A DNA stretch of 64,000 nucleotides from Pseudomonadota bacterium (GCA_023431345.1 JAEYWK010000074.1:62001-126000); one strand, 5' to 3'. Shown: positions 1-14,176, counted from the stretch's first letter. Notes: a model not told the origin generated them from the letters alone. Program-made: numbers and translations.

Positions 1-42
1 GTCGCCGAGCTGCGCGTTCCCGTCCTCGACGTGCGCTTCTGA
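1..42 (+). CDS. 3' end of an upstream gene (partial, unidentified)
   Basis: The window opens in an open frame that reads VAELRVPVLDVRF and stops with TGA at 40-42. Nearly every third codon position is G or C, as in the real genes here, so this looks like the C-terminus of a gene that begins outside the window. Thirteen residues are too few to name a family. Confidence 0.45.
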   Translation, partial: VAELRVPVLDVRF

Positions 43-132
43 TTGCGAGCCCCAAGCTGGTAGTAATCCGGGGCTGTTGTCGGCTAAGCTTGGAGGTCAG
101 GCAAATCTCCTAACCCAGGTTTGGATCGCAAC

Positions 133-1884
<1,752 letters not shown>

Positions 1885-1899
1885 TTCGGAGCGGCCAGC

Positions 1900-2289
1900 G
1901 TGGTCACCCGAGAAGGCGCTGTCGATGACGAAACGCCAGGCATCCGCGTCGCGGGTGCCTCACGGCTCGCGCACGGAGAGAGTCATCGCTTTGCGTTCAA
2001 GCGCGGTACGCTGACCGAAGAGGGCTTCGTGCTGCGCTGGGGTGACGGCCTCTACGCCTTCGCCAACTCGTGCCCCCACTGGAGCGTGGACTTGGACTAC
2101 GGCATGGGTGACTTCTACGACCCGGCGCTCGATCGCGTGGTCTGCAAGAACCACGGCGCGCTGTTCCACCCCCAAACCGGCTTTTGCGAGTGGGGGCCCT
2201 GCACGGGCCGCTCACTCGAACGCTTCGAGCTCACGCCGGACGGGGAGGACGTGATCGTGCGCATCGAGCCCGCGCCCCGCCCGACGTGA
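1900..2289 (+). CDS. Small Rieske [2Fe-2S] protein
   Basis: A 129-aa protein that is essentially one Rieske domain. The two cluster-binding boxes are SCPHWS (Cys-x-His, near residue 50) and CKNHGALFH (Cys-x2-His, near 80), in the usual order and spacing for a [2Fe-2S] cluster with two Cys and two His ligands. There is no signal peptide or catalytic domain, so it resembles stand-alone Rieske ferredoxins that pass electrons to a partner enzyme. The start is GTG at 1900, 15 nt after the kinase stop, so the two genes may be co-transcribed. The redox partner is not obvious; the operon genes of the respiratory cluster lie 15 kb away. Confidence 0.88.
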   Translation: MVTREGAVDDETPGIRVAGASRLAHGESHRFAFKRGTLTEEGFVLRWGDGLYAFANSCPHWSVDLDYGMGDFYDPALDRVVCKNHGALFHPQTGFCEWGPCTGRSLERFELTPDGEDVIVRIEPAPRPT

Positions 2290-2330
2290 GCGTGGCTCAC
2301 TGAGCAAGCGCGTGGCTCACTGAGGCAAGC
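2290..2330. repeat. 20-bp tandem direct repeat between converging genes
   Basis: The unit GCGTGGCTCACTGAGCAAGC (2290-2309) is repeated at 2310-2330 with one inserted G. The second copy encodes the last codons and stop of the DUF1232 gene, so the first copy duplicates that 3' end. A perfect 6-bp hairpin GTGAGC-GTG-GCTCAC (2286-2300) sits at the same place and overlaps the Rieske stop codon. It may act as a weak bidirectional terminator, but there is no T run. Confidence 0.6.
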
Positions 2331-2853
2331 GCGTCGCCAAGAACGACTTGAGCTTGACCAAGCTGCGCGTGTCGCGCGTGAAGCTCGGCGCGGTGTAACC
2401 ACCCGCCCACTGCCGCACTTCGTGCACGAAATCGGCGCGCGCCGCCGCATCTTCGAGGATTTGCGCCACGCTGCGACCGCGCGCGCTGCCATCCGCCAAC
2501 TTCGCGGCGTACTGCTCGAGCCGCGCGTAGTCCGCGCCCAAAAACTCGCTGATCAGCGCGGCTTCGCCGGCCAGCCTCGCCAGCACGCCGCCCGCGTCGC
2601 GTTCACTCTCGTCGATCAGCGCCGCGGCAGCGCGCAGCACGAACGCGTCATCGATGAAGCCGAGATCTTCGAGGCCGTCGGGGATCAAGTCGAGCGACTT
2701 GAACAGGTAAGTGAGCGCGCCTGCCGCTCCACGCTGAGCTGCGGGGGAGGCCGCCGAATCTTCGAGCAGTCCGGCGAGCTGCTGGGCGTCATCGGCCAAA
2801 GCCTTCAACCAACCTGGGAATGCTTCCAAGCAGCGAGAATCGAGCGTCGTCAT
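2317..2853 (-). CDS. DUF1232 (YkvA-like) family protein
   Basis: A 178-aa protein whose central segment LFKSLDLIPDGLEDLGFIDD (residues about 50-69) is the DUF1232 signature. This short domain is found in YkvA-like proteins and in some with a predicted membrane-associated helix. The flanks are Ala/Leu-rich helices without Cys or His clusters. The biochemical role of the family is unknown. The ATG at 2853 is the first in frame. It converges with the Rieske gene and lies 33 nt downstream of the dipeptidase stop on the same strand, so it may share that transcript. Confidence 0.8.
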   Translation of the reverse strand: MTTLDSRCLEAFPGWLKALADDAQQLAGLLEDSAASPAAQRGAAGALTYLFKSLDLIPDGLEDLGFIDDAFVLRAAAALIDESERDAGGVLARLAGEAALISEFLGADYARLEQYAAKLADGSARGRSVAQILEDAAARADFVHEVRQWAGGYTAPSFTRDTRSLVKLKSFLATRLPQ

Positions 2854-2886
2854 GTCAGCCTTTGAGCCCGCACCGAGCGGAGCTTT

Positions 2887-3897
2887 TCAATTACTTTGGG
2901 GGCACAGCACGCGCAAGGCGTTTTCCGAGAACAGCTTTCGGATCGCGCTTTCACCGACGCCGGACGAGAGCAGCGCCGACGCCAGCCGGGGAAAGCGGCT
3001 CGCGTCCTCGAGCCCCTTGGCAGGACGGATGCCGCCTTCGAAGTCGGCGCCGAGCGCGACGTGATCGGCGCCCGCCACGCGCAGCAGGTGCTTGGCTTGA
3101 CGCACCACGTCCGCAAGCGTCGCCGCGCGGCCGCGCACCACGAACGGGGAGTGGAAATTGAGGCCAATCACGCCCCCGGTCGCCGCGATGGCACGCAGCT
3201 GCTCGTCGCTCAAGTTGCGAGGGTGGTCGCACAACGCGCGCGCGTTCGAGTGAGTAGCCACGACTACCCCGCCCGTTCGACGCGCGACCTCGAGCACCTC
3301 GCTGACGGCGCGGTTCGACGCGTGCGACACATCTACCGGTATGCCTCGCGCGTGCGCGCGCTCGACCAGCTCGACGCCGGCGGCGGTGAGCCCGAACGCC
3401 GCGGGCCGTCGATCGCCCGACGAGCTGGCGAGGGCGTTGTGCTCCGTGTGCACCAGGCCCAGCACGCGCACCCCTCGAGCCACCCAGGCGTCCAGTGAAT
3501 CGGGCGCGGCTGCGAGCGGCCCCGCGCCTTCGAACGAGAGCCAGGTTTGGATCCCGGTCGCCTGCGCGCAGCCGGGCTGGGCGAGCCCCTCTCCACGCGA
3601 GAGCTCGGCGAAGACGCGCAGGTAGGAGTGCTCGAGATCGCTCGCGCGTGGGCCGGTCGGAGACACGTCGCGCGGCACGAACAGCGGCAGCACCACCCCC
3701 CGCGCGCCGCCCGCTCGGAGCGCTGACAGCGAGGCCTGTCCGCTGCCTTCACGCAGGGTCCGTTGCTGGTAGGCGAGCTGGTACGGCAAGTCGACGTGCA
3801 GATCGACGACCGCGAAGCGCGGCTCAGCGCGCGCGTCACCCAGGCCAAGCAAGCCCGCGCTCACCGTCAGCAGGGCCATCCGCGCGGCGAAGCTCAT
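2887..3897 (-). CDS. Exported membrane dipeptidase (peptidase M19 family)
   Basis: A 336-aa member of the renal-dipeptidase family, zinc enzymes that hydrolyse dipeptides. Visible family motifs are DLHVDLP near the N-terminus (metal-binding His and Asp of the TIM barrel), PVDVSHAS, VATHSNARALCDHPRNLSD (metal-binding His and the conserved SNAR segment) and ALGADFEGG near the C-terminus. A hydrophobic stretch before ARAEPRF looks like a signal peptide, so the enzyme probably works in the periplasm. I start it at the ATG at 3897 because this places the signal peptide at the N-terminus; a TTG at 3939 would add 14 charged residues. It may salvage peptides or D-amino-acid dipeptides from cell wall or prey; the substrate is inferred only. 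Confidence 0.9.
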   Translation of the reverse strand: MSFAARMALLTVSAGLLGLGDARAEPRFAVVDLHVDLPYQLAYQQRTLREGSGQASLSALRAGGARGVVLPLFVPRDVSPTGPRASDLEHSYLRVFAELSRGEGLAQPGCAQATGIQTWLSFEGAGPLAAAPDSLDAWVARGVRVLGLVHTEHNALASSSGDRRPAAFGLTAAGVELVERAHARGIPVDVSHASNRAVSEVLEVARRTGGVVVATHSNARALCDHPRNLSDEQLRAIAATGGVIGLNFHSPFVVRGRAATLADVVRQAKHLLRVAGADHVALGADFEGGIRPAKGLEDASRFPRLASALLSSGVGESAIRKLFSENALRVLCPQSN

Positions 3898-3921
3898 CGA
3901 CCGGGAACGTAGTGGCCCCTT

Positions 3922-3934
3922 TTCACCTTGTGAA
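3922..3934. promoter_or_regulatory. Short inverted repeat in a divergent promoter region
   Basis: TTCAC-CTT-GTGAA is a perfect 5-bp inverted repeat, 25 nt upstream of the dipeptidase ATG and in the gap shared with the HDOD gene. It could be an operator. It is short, and the assignment is speculative. Confidence 0.25.
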
Positions 3935-4022
3935 GGCAAGACCGAAATCGGGCCGCAGCGCGGGCGACCGCAGCAGACGGCGACCCAGGCGGGTGAGCGC
4001 GTGTAGGCGCGGAAAAAGGCGC

Positions 4023-4058
4023 GACCCGCTCAAGTCGGGTCGGCCCGAACCGTTCGGG
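4023..4058 (+). promoter_or_regulatory. Two adjacent hairpins just upstream of the receiver-HDOD gene
   Basis: GACCCG-ctcaagt-CGGGTC (4023-4041) is followed directly by CCCGAAC-c-GTTCGGG (4044-4058). Both arms match perfectly, and the second ends 22 nt before the ATG at 4081. They would lie in the leader of that mRNA, or the second could be a DNA operator. Confidence 0.4.
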
Positions 4059-4080
4059 GCTCTCGAACCGGGGAAAAACC

Positions 4081-5379
4081 ATGACTTCGCTCAGCGCCCT
4101 CCCGCCGCCCTCCCAGCGGCGACCAGCCAAGGCAGCGGCCCCGCTCCGTATCCTCTTCGTCGACGACGACGAGCTGATCCTGCGCAGCATGGAGCGCGTG
4201 CTGCGCCGCCCCGCCGCCGAACGCGGTTGGCAGCTCTGCTTCGCCACCAGCGGTGAGGCAGCGCTCGAAGAGCTGGCGAAGACGCCGGTGGAGGTCATGC
4301 TGGTCGACGCCAACATGGCGCGGATGAGCGGCCCGGCCCTGCTGAAGCGGGTCCAAGAGCGCGATCCCTCGGTCGTGCGCATCTTGCTGTCGGGGCACAC
4401 CGGGCTCGACCTGTTACGGAGCGCCCTCCCCTACGCGCACCAGTTCTTGCCGAAGCCCTGCGACGGGCAGCTGCTCCGCTCCACGCTCGACAGCGCTTGC
4501 GGTTTGAGGCAGCTGCTGGCGCGCCCGGAGATGCGACACCTGGTGGGATCCACCAACGAGCTGCCCTCGGCCCCGCGCACCTTCATCGAGCTCTCGAACG
4601 CGCTCGCCAACCCCAACGCCAGCGCCCGCACCGTCTCGGACATCATCGAGCGCGACATCGCCATCGCAGCGCGGGTGCTGCAGCTCGTCAGCTCGGCCTT
4701 CTACGGTTTACCGCGCGCCGTAACGTCGATCGGCGGCGCCGTCGCCTACCTGGGGGTCGAGATCGTCAAAGCCATCGTGCTCTCGGTCGAGGTCTCGCGC
4801 ATGTTTCCGCTGACGCAGCTCATCCCCGATTTCTCGGTAGATGCGCTCCAGCAACACGCCATGCGCGTCTCCCAGTTCGCCAAGCGAATCTTGGGCCCCG
4901 AGCCAGGAGGCGACGTGCTGTTGGTCGCAGGTCTGCTGCAGGACACGGGCCAGCTGGTGCTCGCGTCGCGGGCCGCCTCACGCTTCGGCGTCGCGCTCAG
5001 CACGAGCGGCGCGCGCAAGCGGCCGCTGCACGAGGTGGAGCGAGACATGTTCGGGGCGTCGCACGCCGAGGTCGGCGCTTACCTGCTCGGCCTGTGGGGG
5101 CTGCCGCCACGCGTGGTCGGAGCCGTCGCCCACCACCTCGAGCCGCGGCGCAGCGATGGCCGGGTTTTCGACGCCGCTTCCGCGCTGTACGTGGCCAACC
5201 TGCTCGTCGTCGATCCCGACGTACCCGCCCTCGACGAGGTCCCGGCTCACGTGATCGCGCTCGATCTGCAATACCTACGCATGATTGGCGTCGCTCACCA
5301 GCTCGAGGAGTGGCGCCGCCTCGCGCGCGCCTTCGGCGGCGGCAAATCGAGCAAGCCCAAGCTCGCCGCCCGAGCCTAG
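4081..5379 (+). CDS. Response regulator: receiver domain plus HDOD domain
   Basis: A 432-aa two-domain regulator. Residues about 22-145 are a receiver domain: acidic pair in LFVDDDE, phospho-acceptor D76 in VMLVDA, and LPKPCDG carrying the conserved Lys. Residues about 160-360 are an HDOD domain (ELPSAPRTFIEL, DIAIAARVLQLVSSAFYGLP, GGAVAYLG), which is related to HD phosphohydrolases but usually non-catalytic and used in signalling. The segment aligned with the HD dyad reads AGLLQDTGQL (about 281-290), so the metal-binding His is Gln. A phosphodiesterase activity is therefore unlikely, and a binding or scaffold role is more likely. No cognate kinase is adjacent. The GGG-rich Lys tail is of unknown use. 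Confidence 0.9.
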   Translation: MTSLSALPPPSQRRPAKAAAPLRILFVDDDELILRSMERVLRRPAAERGWQLCFATSGEAALEELAKTPVEVMLVDANMARMSGPALLKRVQERDPSVVRILLSGHTGLDLLRSALPYAHQFLPKPCDGQLLRSTLDSACGLRQLLARPEMRHLVGSTNELPSAPRTFIELSNALANPNASARTVSDIIERDIAIAARVLQLVSSAFYGLPRAVTSIGGAVAYLGVEIVKAIVLSVEVSRMFPLTQLIPDFSVDALQQHAMRVSQFAKRILGPEPGGDVLLVAGLLQDTGQLVLASRAASRFGVALSTSGARKRPLHEVERDMFGASHAEVGAYLLGLWGLPPRVVGAVAHHLEPRRSDGRVFDAASALYVANLLVVDPDVPALDEVPAHVIALDLQYLRMIGVAHQLEEWRRLARAFGGGKSSKPKLAARA

Positions 5380-5413
5380 ACCCGCGAATGGGCTCGCGAG
5401 CGACGACCGAGCA

Positions 5414-6661
5414 TCACGTTGGCGGTTCGTACGGGGTGATCGCCCCGCAGGTGAAGCTGGCGGCGATGTGATGCTTGGTCTTGTTGTCGCTGTTCTTGAT
5501 CGTCTCGCACGCCTTGCCTTGCAGCTCGATCGTCGTCGGTGAGCTGAGGCGCCAGCCGTCCGGGTCGTTCAGCTTCAACACGGCGCCGTCGAGGGTTACG
5601 GTACCTTGCTCTTCTCCGCCCTCGGTCACGGTGCCGTTCAGCTGGAACGAGCAGGTACGCACGCCGTTCACGATCGTTTTGAAGGCTTCCGCGAGCTGCA
5701 TCTGGTCGTTGGCCAGGTAGAAGCGCTGCATGCGATCGCCTCGCGGGTAGCCTTGACCCACGTTGGCCATTTCGGTGGCGTGCATCTCCGACACTTCGTT
5801 GCCGACGCTGATGTAGAAGGTGAAAATGCCCATCGCGAACGCATCTTGGGCGGCCTTGAGCGCAAGCTCCTTGGCGGCTGGGGTCTGCGGGTCGGGCGTC
5901 GCGCACGAGTCCGGCTCGCCGTCGGTCGCGAGCACGATCACCTTCGGTCCCGGCTCCGTCACGGCTTGCAGCATCGCCGCGGCGGCGCTGATGCTCTCTC
6001 CGGTGGGCGTGTCGTCGATAATCGAGGACGTCGGCGCCGGATACGCGCCGTCGATGGCCGCGTAGTTGTTCATGGCAGGAGCCACCGAGGTGATGGCCGG
6101 ACAGGGCGCGGCGCCGTCTCGGCCGCTGTACAGGGCCAAACCGAAGCGCACCTCGCCCTCGAGCGTGCTCACGATGCCGCTCTGATCGTCCATGAGAGCC
6201 GTGCGCAGCACCTGCCAACGGTCGCTGCCGCCGAACCGAGCGTTCATGCTGCCCGACTGATCGATGAGCAGCAGCACCGTCGGCGTTTGATTGTCGAGGT
6301 TCACGTCCGTCGACGCGCACACCCCGTCGTTGCCCCCCACGCCGCTGCCGCTCGTGCCACCGACGCCGATCACCAGGCCCTCCACGCAGCGCCCTTGCGG
6401 CGTGCAAACCTTGCCCGCGCCGCAGCGCGCGTCTCCGCCGATGCAATCCGCGGTGCACTTCGCGTCCGCGCCGCAATACTGGCCTTGCCCGCAGGTGTTC
6501 GCCGCGTCGCACGGCCGACCACACTTCAGCTTCGATTCACAAGGGCTCACGAGGCTCTCGTCAGCACCCCCGCAGCTCGTGATGCCGCCGAGGCCGGCCA
6601 GGAGCAGGCCCAGGCCAACGCCTAAACTGCCGAAAATTTTGCGATCGAACCTTCGAGCCAT
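5414..6661 (-). CDS. VWA-domain lipoprotein with Cys-rich N-terminal region
   Basis: A 415-aa surface or periplasmic protein. The N-terminus has a signal ending in the lipobox ITSC (C30). A Cys-rich segment (about 41-93) follows, with repeated CGxGQYC and CGAGKVC spacing like small disulfide modules, then a Gly/Ser linker. A von Willebrand A domain covers about 125-350, with a complete MIDAS signature DQSGS (134-138), a Thr in DTPTGES and LATDGEPD. It should bind a divalent metal and an extracellular or envelope ligand. The C-terminal ~70 residues are beta-rich with Cys pairs. This architecture is common in myxobacteria. Its ligand is unknown; it is transcribed convergently with the HDOD gene, with 34 nt between the stops. 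Confidence 0.85.
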   Translation of the reverse strand: MARRFDRKIFGSLGVGLGLLLAGLGGITSCGGADESLVSPCESKLKCGRPCDAANTCGQGQYCGADAKCTADCIGGDARCGAGKVCTPQGRCVEGLVIGVGGTSGSGVGGNDGVCASTDVNLDNQTPTVLLLIDQSGSMNARFGGSDRWQVLRTALMDDQSGIVSTLEGEVRFGLALYSGRDGAAPCPAITSVAPAMNNYAAIDGAYPAPTSSIIDDTPTGESISAAAAMLQAVTEPGPKVIVLATDGEPDSCATPDPQTPAAKELALKAAQDAFAMGIFTFYISVGNEVSEMHATEMANVGQGYPRGDRMQRFYLANDQMQLAEAFKTIVNGVRTCSFQLNGTVTEGGEEQGTVTLDGAVLKLNDPDGWRLSSPTTIELQGKACETIKNSDNKTKHHIAASFTCGAITPYEPPT

Positions 6662-6857
6662 GCACTTACCTCCAGCGGCCGGTGAGCACTCCGCAGCGAC
6701 GCTCCCCCAAGCGTAGCTGATTCTTCTCGAAGCGCCGATCGACGGGCTCGCGCACGTTCACCCACATCGGTGATGCTCGGCAGCTTCCGCGACGGCTCCC
6801 CAACCGCCAACTGTGTTGCCGCCCTAGCGCAAGGTACGTACGAATCGCGAGCGGGCT

Positions 6858-7415
<558 letters not shown>

Positions 7416-7462
7416 GCCCGCGGCGTACCCTGGCCGCTCGCGGACTGCAAACGCGCGCGCGC

Positions 7463-9874
7463 TCAGCCGCTCACGGCCCGCGGCAGCAGCAGCGCGGCGT
7501 CATGGGCGGCCTCGTCGTAAACGATCGCGTACACGGCGGCGGTGCCGAGGACGCGCTTGATGTAGCGGCGCGTCTCCACGTAGGGGATCAGCTCCACCCA
7601 CAAATCGAAGCTCGTGCCCGGGCGTGCCTTACGCCAGCGCTGCGCCGCCCCCGGTCCGGCGTTGTAGGCCGCTACCGCCAGCAGCGGATCGGCGGGGAAC
7701 TGATCGCGGTACTTGCCGAGCACGCGCGCGCCGAGCGGGATGTTCACGCTCGGACGCTTGAGTGAGCTGCGATCGTGAGGCAGCCCGAGGGGCTTGGCCG
7801 CGCTGCGCGCGGTGGGCAAGATCAGCTGCATCAACCCGTAGGCATCGGCGGGGCTCACCGCCTCGGGATCGAAGGCCGATTCTTCGCGCATCACGGCGTA
7901 AATCAGCGAAGGCGACAGCGCGTTGCGCTTGGCGTGCTCAGCGACGAGCTCGGCGTAGGGCCGCGGATACGCGAGCTTCCACGCCTCGCGCCAGTCGCCC
8001 GCAGGAAAACGCGGCGGCACTTGGCCCAGCACCGAACGGGCGGCGTCGCTCGAGAGCTTCACCGCGCCGGCGCGCGCATACAAGACGGCGGCGCTATACG
8101 ACAGCTCCGGCGCCGCCGCCTCCGCCGAGAGCAGCGCGAGCTCGGCGCGCACCCAGTCGAGCTCACCCACCGACGCCAGCTCCAGCGCACGCCGGAAGCC
8201 CGTCGAGAGCACCAGCGGCGGGCGACTGATGCTCGGCGGCTGCTCGACAGCGCGCTTTTCGCTGAGCTCGAGGGCCCGCGCGGCTCGCTCCGGGTCGAGC
8301 GCGGCGAGCGCGGTGTAGGCGGCGCGCACGTAATAGCCAAGCGGCAGCTCGGCGATCAGCTGCTCGTAGGCGGCGAGGCCGCGCTCACGCTCGCCCGTCT
8401 CCACCAGCACCCGCGCGAGGAAATAGCGCTCGCGACCGGCGAAGTCGGCGCCGCGCCCCAGCTCCCCCGCCGGCAAGCGCTCGACGGCGCGGGCGAGCGG
8501 GCGCTCGGCGCTCTGAAAATCCTGCTTTTCCATGCGCCGCAGCGCCAAGCGGAAGCAGCCCTCGGCCAGCATGTCGCCATCTGGGTAGTCGTCGGGCATG
8601 CTGGCCAGCGCGTCCGTGAAGCGCGCTTCGTCGCCCAGCTCGAGCGCGCTGAGCGCGCCGTGGAGCCGCGCGTCGTCGGCCACGCTCTGCATGGGGAAGC
8701 TGCGCTCGAGCTCCGCGAAGAGCTTGACCGCCACCGCGTAGCGCCCGCCCGACTGCGCGGCTCTGCCCGCCGCATACTGCGCGCGGGCACGCACGTCGTC
8801 GGCGCAGTGCGAGCGGGCCACCAGCAAGTAAGACCTTTCGGCGTCGCTCGAGCGCTTTCGCGACGCCGCCACCTTGCCGCGCAACACCTCCATCTCGCAC
8901 GCCTCGGGCTCGCTGGCGGCCGAATCGAGCACGGGCGTGGTGGAGAGCAGCACCTCGGCTTGGTCGAAACGCCGCGCCTCGACCAAGCTCTTCAAGCGCG
9001 ATAACCGCTCGGCAGGGCTCGGCAGCGCGAGCGATTGGCGCTCCGACTCGGGCGCGAGCGCGAGCCAGCGCTGCTCCTCCGCCTTCGCCTGCCCCGCGAG
9101 CGCGGCGTCGTCCTCGGCCAGCGTGGACAAGAGGCGCAGCACGCGCAGGGCCTCGGCGATTTCTTGCGGCGGGTGCGGGGTCTTGCCGTCGCCTGCCAGC
9201 GCTGCGAGGAGCTGCTGGGCCGCCGCCGCGCGCTCGCGGTTGCCGCTCGCCTGCTCCAAGAGCTGCCGGTACTCGCGCAGCGCGATCTCACGCGCACCCG
9301 ACTTGAACGCCGCGTCCGCTAGCACGCGGCGCCGGCCCGCCGCCGCCGGCAACGCCTCGCCCGCGCGCCCCACGTGAGCGAGCGCCTTGTCGGGAAAGCC
9401 GAGCACGAGCTGCATGCGCGCAGCTCCGAGCTCCGCGTACGGCGCGAGCAGGGAAGCGGCCGAGACACTGACGAATGCGTCGCGCGCTTCGGCAGCGCGC
9501 CCGGCTCGCTCGAGCAGCCGCGCCAGCAGGAAGCGATGACGGTCGATCTCGGCCGGCGACGGCGGCGCGCTCGCGAGCGACGCTCGCACCAGCTCCGCGG
9601 CGCCGCGGTAGTCCCCTGCCTCTTGCTTCGTGCGAGCAGCCTCGTAGCGCGCCTCTGCGAGCAAGGGCCGAAAGCCTTCGAGCGACAGGGGCTGCGGTGC
9701 GCTCGCGAGTGGCTGCGCTGCGCCGGGCACGCTGGCGATCGGGGCCGGCAAGCCGCCGCTCGGCATTGGCGGAGGCGGCGGCGCCGACGCGCACGAGTAG
9801 CCGACCGCACCCAAAGCGCACGCCGTCGCCAAAAAGAGCCAAGAGCTGGTTTTCAATGGCGCCTGGCGTTCCAT
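7463..9874 (-). CDS. Soluble-type lytic murein transglycosylase (Slt70-like) with TPR-like N-terminal region
   Basis: An 803-aa envelope enzyme that would cleave the glycan strand of peptidoglycan to leave 1,6-anhydro ends. The first 28 residues are a signal ending in YSC, possibly a lipoprotein site, followed by a Pro-rich linker. Residues about 60-640 are Ala/Leu helical repeats, as in the superhelical domain of Slt70. The SLT catalytic domain starts near 651: MREESAF (likely catalytic Glu 665), AYGLMQLI and AVAAYNAGPGA are the family motifs. Length exceeds Slt70 (~640 aa) because of extra helical repeats. Its start overlaps the end of the FliJ-like gene by 22 nt, so the two are probably translated together. 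Confidence 0.92.
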   Translation of the reverse strand: MERQAPLKTSSWLFLATACALGAVGYSCASAPPPPPMPSGGLPAPIASVPGAAQPLASAPQPLSLEGFRPLLAEARYEAARTKQEAGDYRGAAELVRASLASAPPSPAEIDRHRFLLARLLERAGRAAEARDAFVSVSAASLLAPYAELGAARMQLVLGFPDKALAHVGRAGEALPAAAGRRRVLADAAFKSGAREIALREYRQLLEQASGNRERAAAAQQLLAALAGDGKTPHPPQEIAEALRVLRLLSTLAEDDAALAGQAKAEEQRWLALAPESERQSLALPSPAERLSRLKSLVEARRFDQAEVLLSTTPVLDSAASEPEACEMEVLRGKVAASRKRSSDAERSYLLVARSHCADDVRARAQYAAGRAAQSGGRYAVAVKLFAELERSFPMQSVADDARLHGALSALELGDEARFTDALASMPDDYPDGDMLAEGCFRLALRRMEKQDFQSAERPLARAVERLPAGELGRGADFAGRERYFLARVLVETGERERGLAAYEQLIAELPLGYYVRAAYTALAALDPERAARALELSEKRAVEQPPSISRPPLVLSTGFRRALELASVGELDWVRAELALLSAEAAAPELSYSAAVLYARAGAVKLSSDAARSVLGQVPPRFPAGDWREAWKLAYPRPYAELVAEHAKRNALSPSLIYAVMREESAFDPEAVSPADAYGLMQLILPTARSAAKPLGLPHDRSSLKRPSVNIPLGARVLGKYRDQFPADPLLAVAAYNAGPGAAQRWRKARPGTSFDLWVELIPYVETRRYIKRVLGTAAVYAIVYDEAAHDAALLLPRAVSG

Positions 9875-10332
9875 TGCTCGAGCGCTGCCTCCTCTTCGGC
9901 CTTGAGCGTCAGCTCGGCCTGATGCGCGCGGAACTTGGCTTCGTGCGTTTGAACGAGCTTGGCCTCCGCCTCGACTCGCGCCAGCTCGGCTCGCTCACGC
10001 CGCTCGGCGGCCCGCTCGACCTCGAGCTTCTCGCGCAGCTGAAGCTCGGCTCGCTCGAGTAGGCTGGCCTGAGCGCGCATCGCGGCTTCGAACTCCGTGA
10101 TCCTCCGCAAATCGGCGCCCGAGGCCACGCCGAGGCCCACGCGTTCCCGCTCGGCCGCTAGCTCGGCGCGAGCCCGCGCGTCGTGCTCCCGGCGAGCCCG
10201 CTCGGCTTCGACGACTTGGGCCTGAGCCGCCTCCGCGCGTGCGACCTGCGCCGCCAAGGCGCGAGCCTGCAGCTCGGCCCGCTCGTCCCGCAGCTTGCGG
10301 AGCGCTTCGAGGGGGTAGCCTTGGCGCGGCAT
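9853..10332 (-). CDS. FliJ/SctO-like coiled-coil protein
   Basis: A 159-aa, almost wholly helical protein rich in Ala, Arg and Glu. The opening YPLEALRKLRDERAELQ resembles the start of FliJ, the coiled-coil stalk protein that links the flagellar or type III export ATPase to its gate, and the size matches (about 145-165 aa). The ending AALEQWNARRH is also like SctO/FliJ relatives. No other flagellar or secretion gene is nearby; it sits between carB and a lytic transglycosylase, and it overlaps the latter. It could be a dispersed export-stalk gene, or a generic coiled coil that merely looks like one. I rate the family match as moderate. Confidence 0.5.
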   Translation of the reverse strand: MPRQGYPLEALRKLRDERAELQARALAAQVARAEAAQAQVVEAERARREHDARARAELAAERERVGLGVASGADLRRITEFEAAMRAQASLLERAELQLREKLEVERAAERRERAELARVEAEAKLVQTHEAKFRAHQAELTLKAEEEAALEQWNARRH

Positions 10333-10397
10333 GGCGGCCCGAGCGTACCACGCCGCGCGAGGCTTTCGAACTTACCGGCCGAAACCGAGAAACTGGC

Positions 10398-13739
<3,342 letters not shown>

Positions 13740-13859
13740 CGGGCATGCCCCCTAGCACCGCCCGCGCGCGACCGGGGCCGCAAATCATCCGCCGCGTGCT
13801 CGTCCCCGGGGCAGGCAGGACAGGCAGGAAACGCGGGTCGTCGCCGCGGCTGCCGATCC

Positions 13860-13888
13860 TTGACGAGGAGCAGAGCTTCCGTCATAAG
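13860..13888 (+). promoter_or_regulatory. Sigma70-type promoter for rpmI-rplT
   Basis: TTGACG (-35, 13860-13865), an exact 17-bp spacer and CATAAG (-10, 13883-13888). Transcription would begin near 13895 and leave a leader of about 70 nt. The same -10 hexamer and spacer length occur at the respiratory operon promoter (17106-17134). Confidence 0.6.
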
Positions 13889-13910
13889 TCCGGCCCCCCG
13901 GGTAACAAGC

Positions 13911-13925
13911 GCCTCATCGTGAGGC
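13911..13925 (+). promoter_or_regulatory. Leader hairpin upstream of rpmI
   Basis: GCCTCA-TCG-TGAGGC is a perfect 6-bp stem with a 3-nt loop inside the predicted rpmI leader. L20 represses its own operon by binding leader RNA in other bacteria; this hairpin may belong to such a site, but I cannot match a known L20 structure. Confidence 0.35.
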
Positions 13926-13963
13926 CTCCGGTCTGGAGCTCAGGACTCCGTGGAGATACGAAA

Positions 13964-14161
13964 ATGCCTAAAATGAAGACCAATCGGGCCGCCTCCAAGC
14001 GCTTCAAGGTAAGCGGGAGCGGTCGCATCCGTCGCTCGAAGTGCGGCGCCCAGCACAACATGATTGGCAAGTCTCGCACCCGTCGCCGTCGCCTGCGCGA
14101 TCAAGACATGGTCGACAAGGCCCTCGAAGGCCGCGTCAAACTCCTCCTTCCCTACGGCTGA
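13964..14161 (+). CDS. rpmI: 50S ribosomal protein L35
   Basis: A 65-aa, very basic protein. MPKMKTNRAASKRFKVSGSG is the classic L35 N-terminus (K-x-K-T-x-x-A-A-x-K-R-F), and GKSRTRRRRLRD fits the middle of the family. It is a structural protein of the large subunit. A Shine-Dalgarno GGAG sits 8 nt before the ATG. It is followed 15 nt later by rplT, the usual partner. infC, which often precedes this pair, is not here; carB diverges instead. Confidence 0.98.
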   Translation: MPKMKTNRAASKRFKVSGSGRIRRSKCGAQHNMIGKSRTRRRRLRDQDMVDKALEGRVKLLLPYG

Positions 14162-14176
14162 TCGAGAGGAACATCC

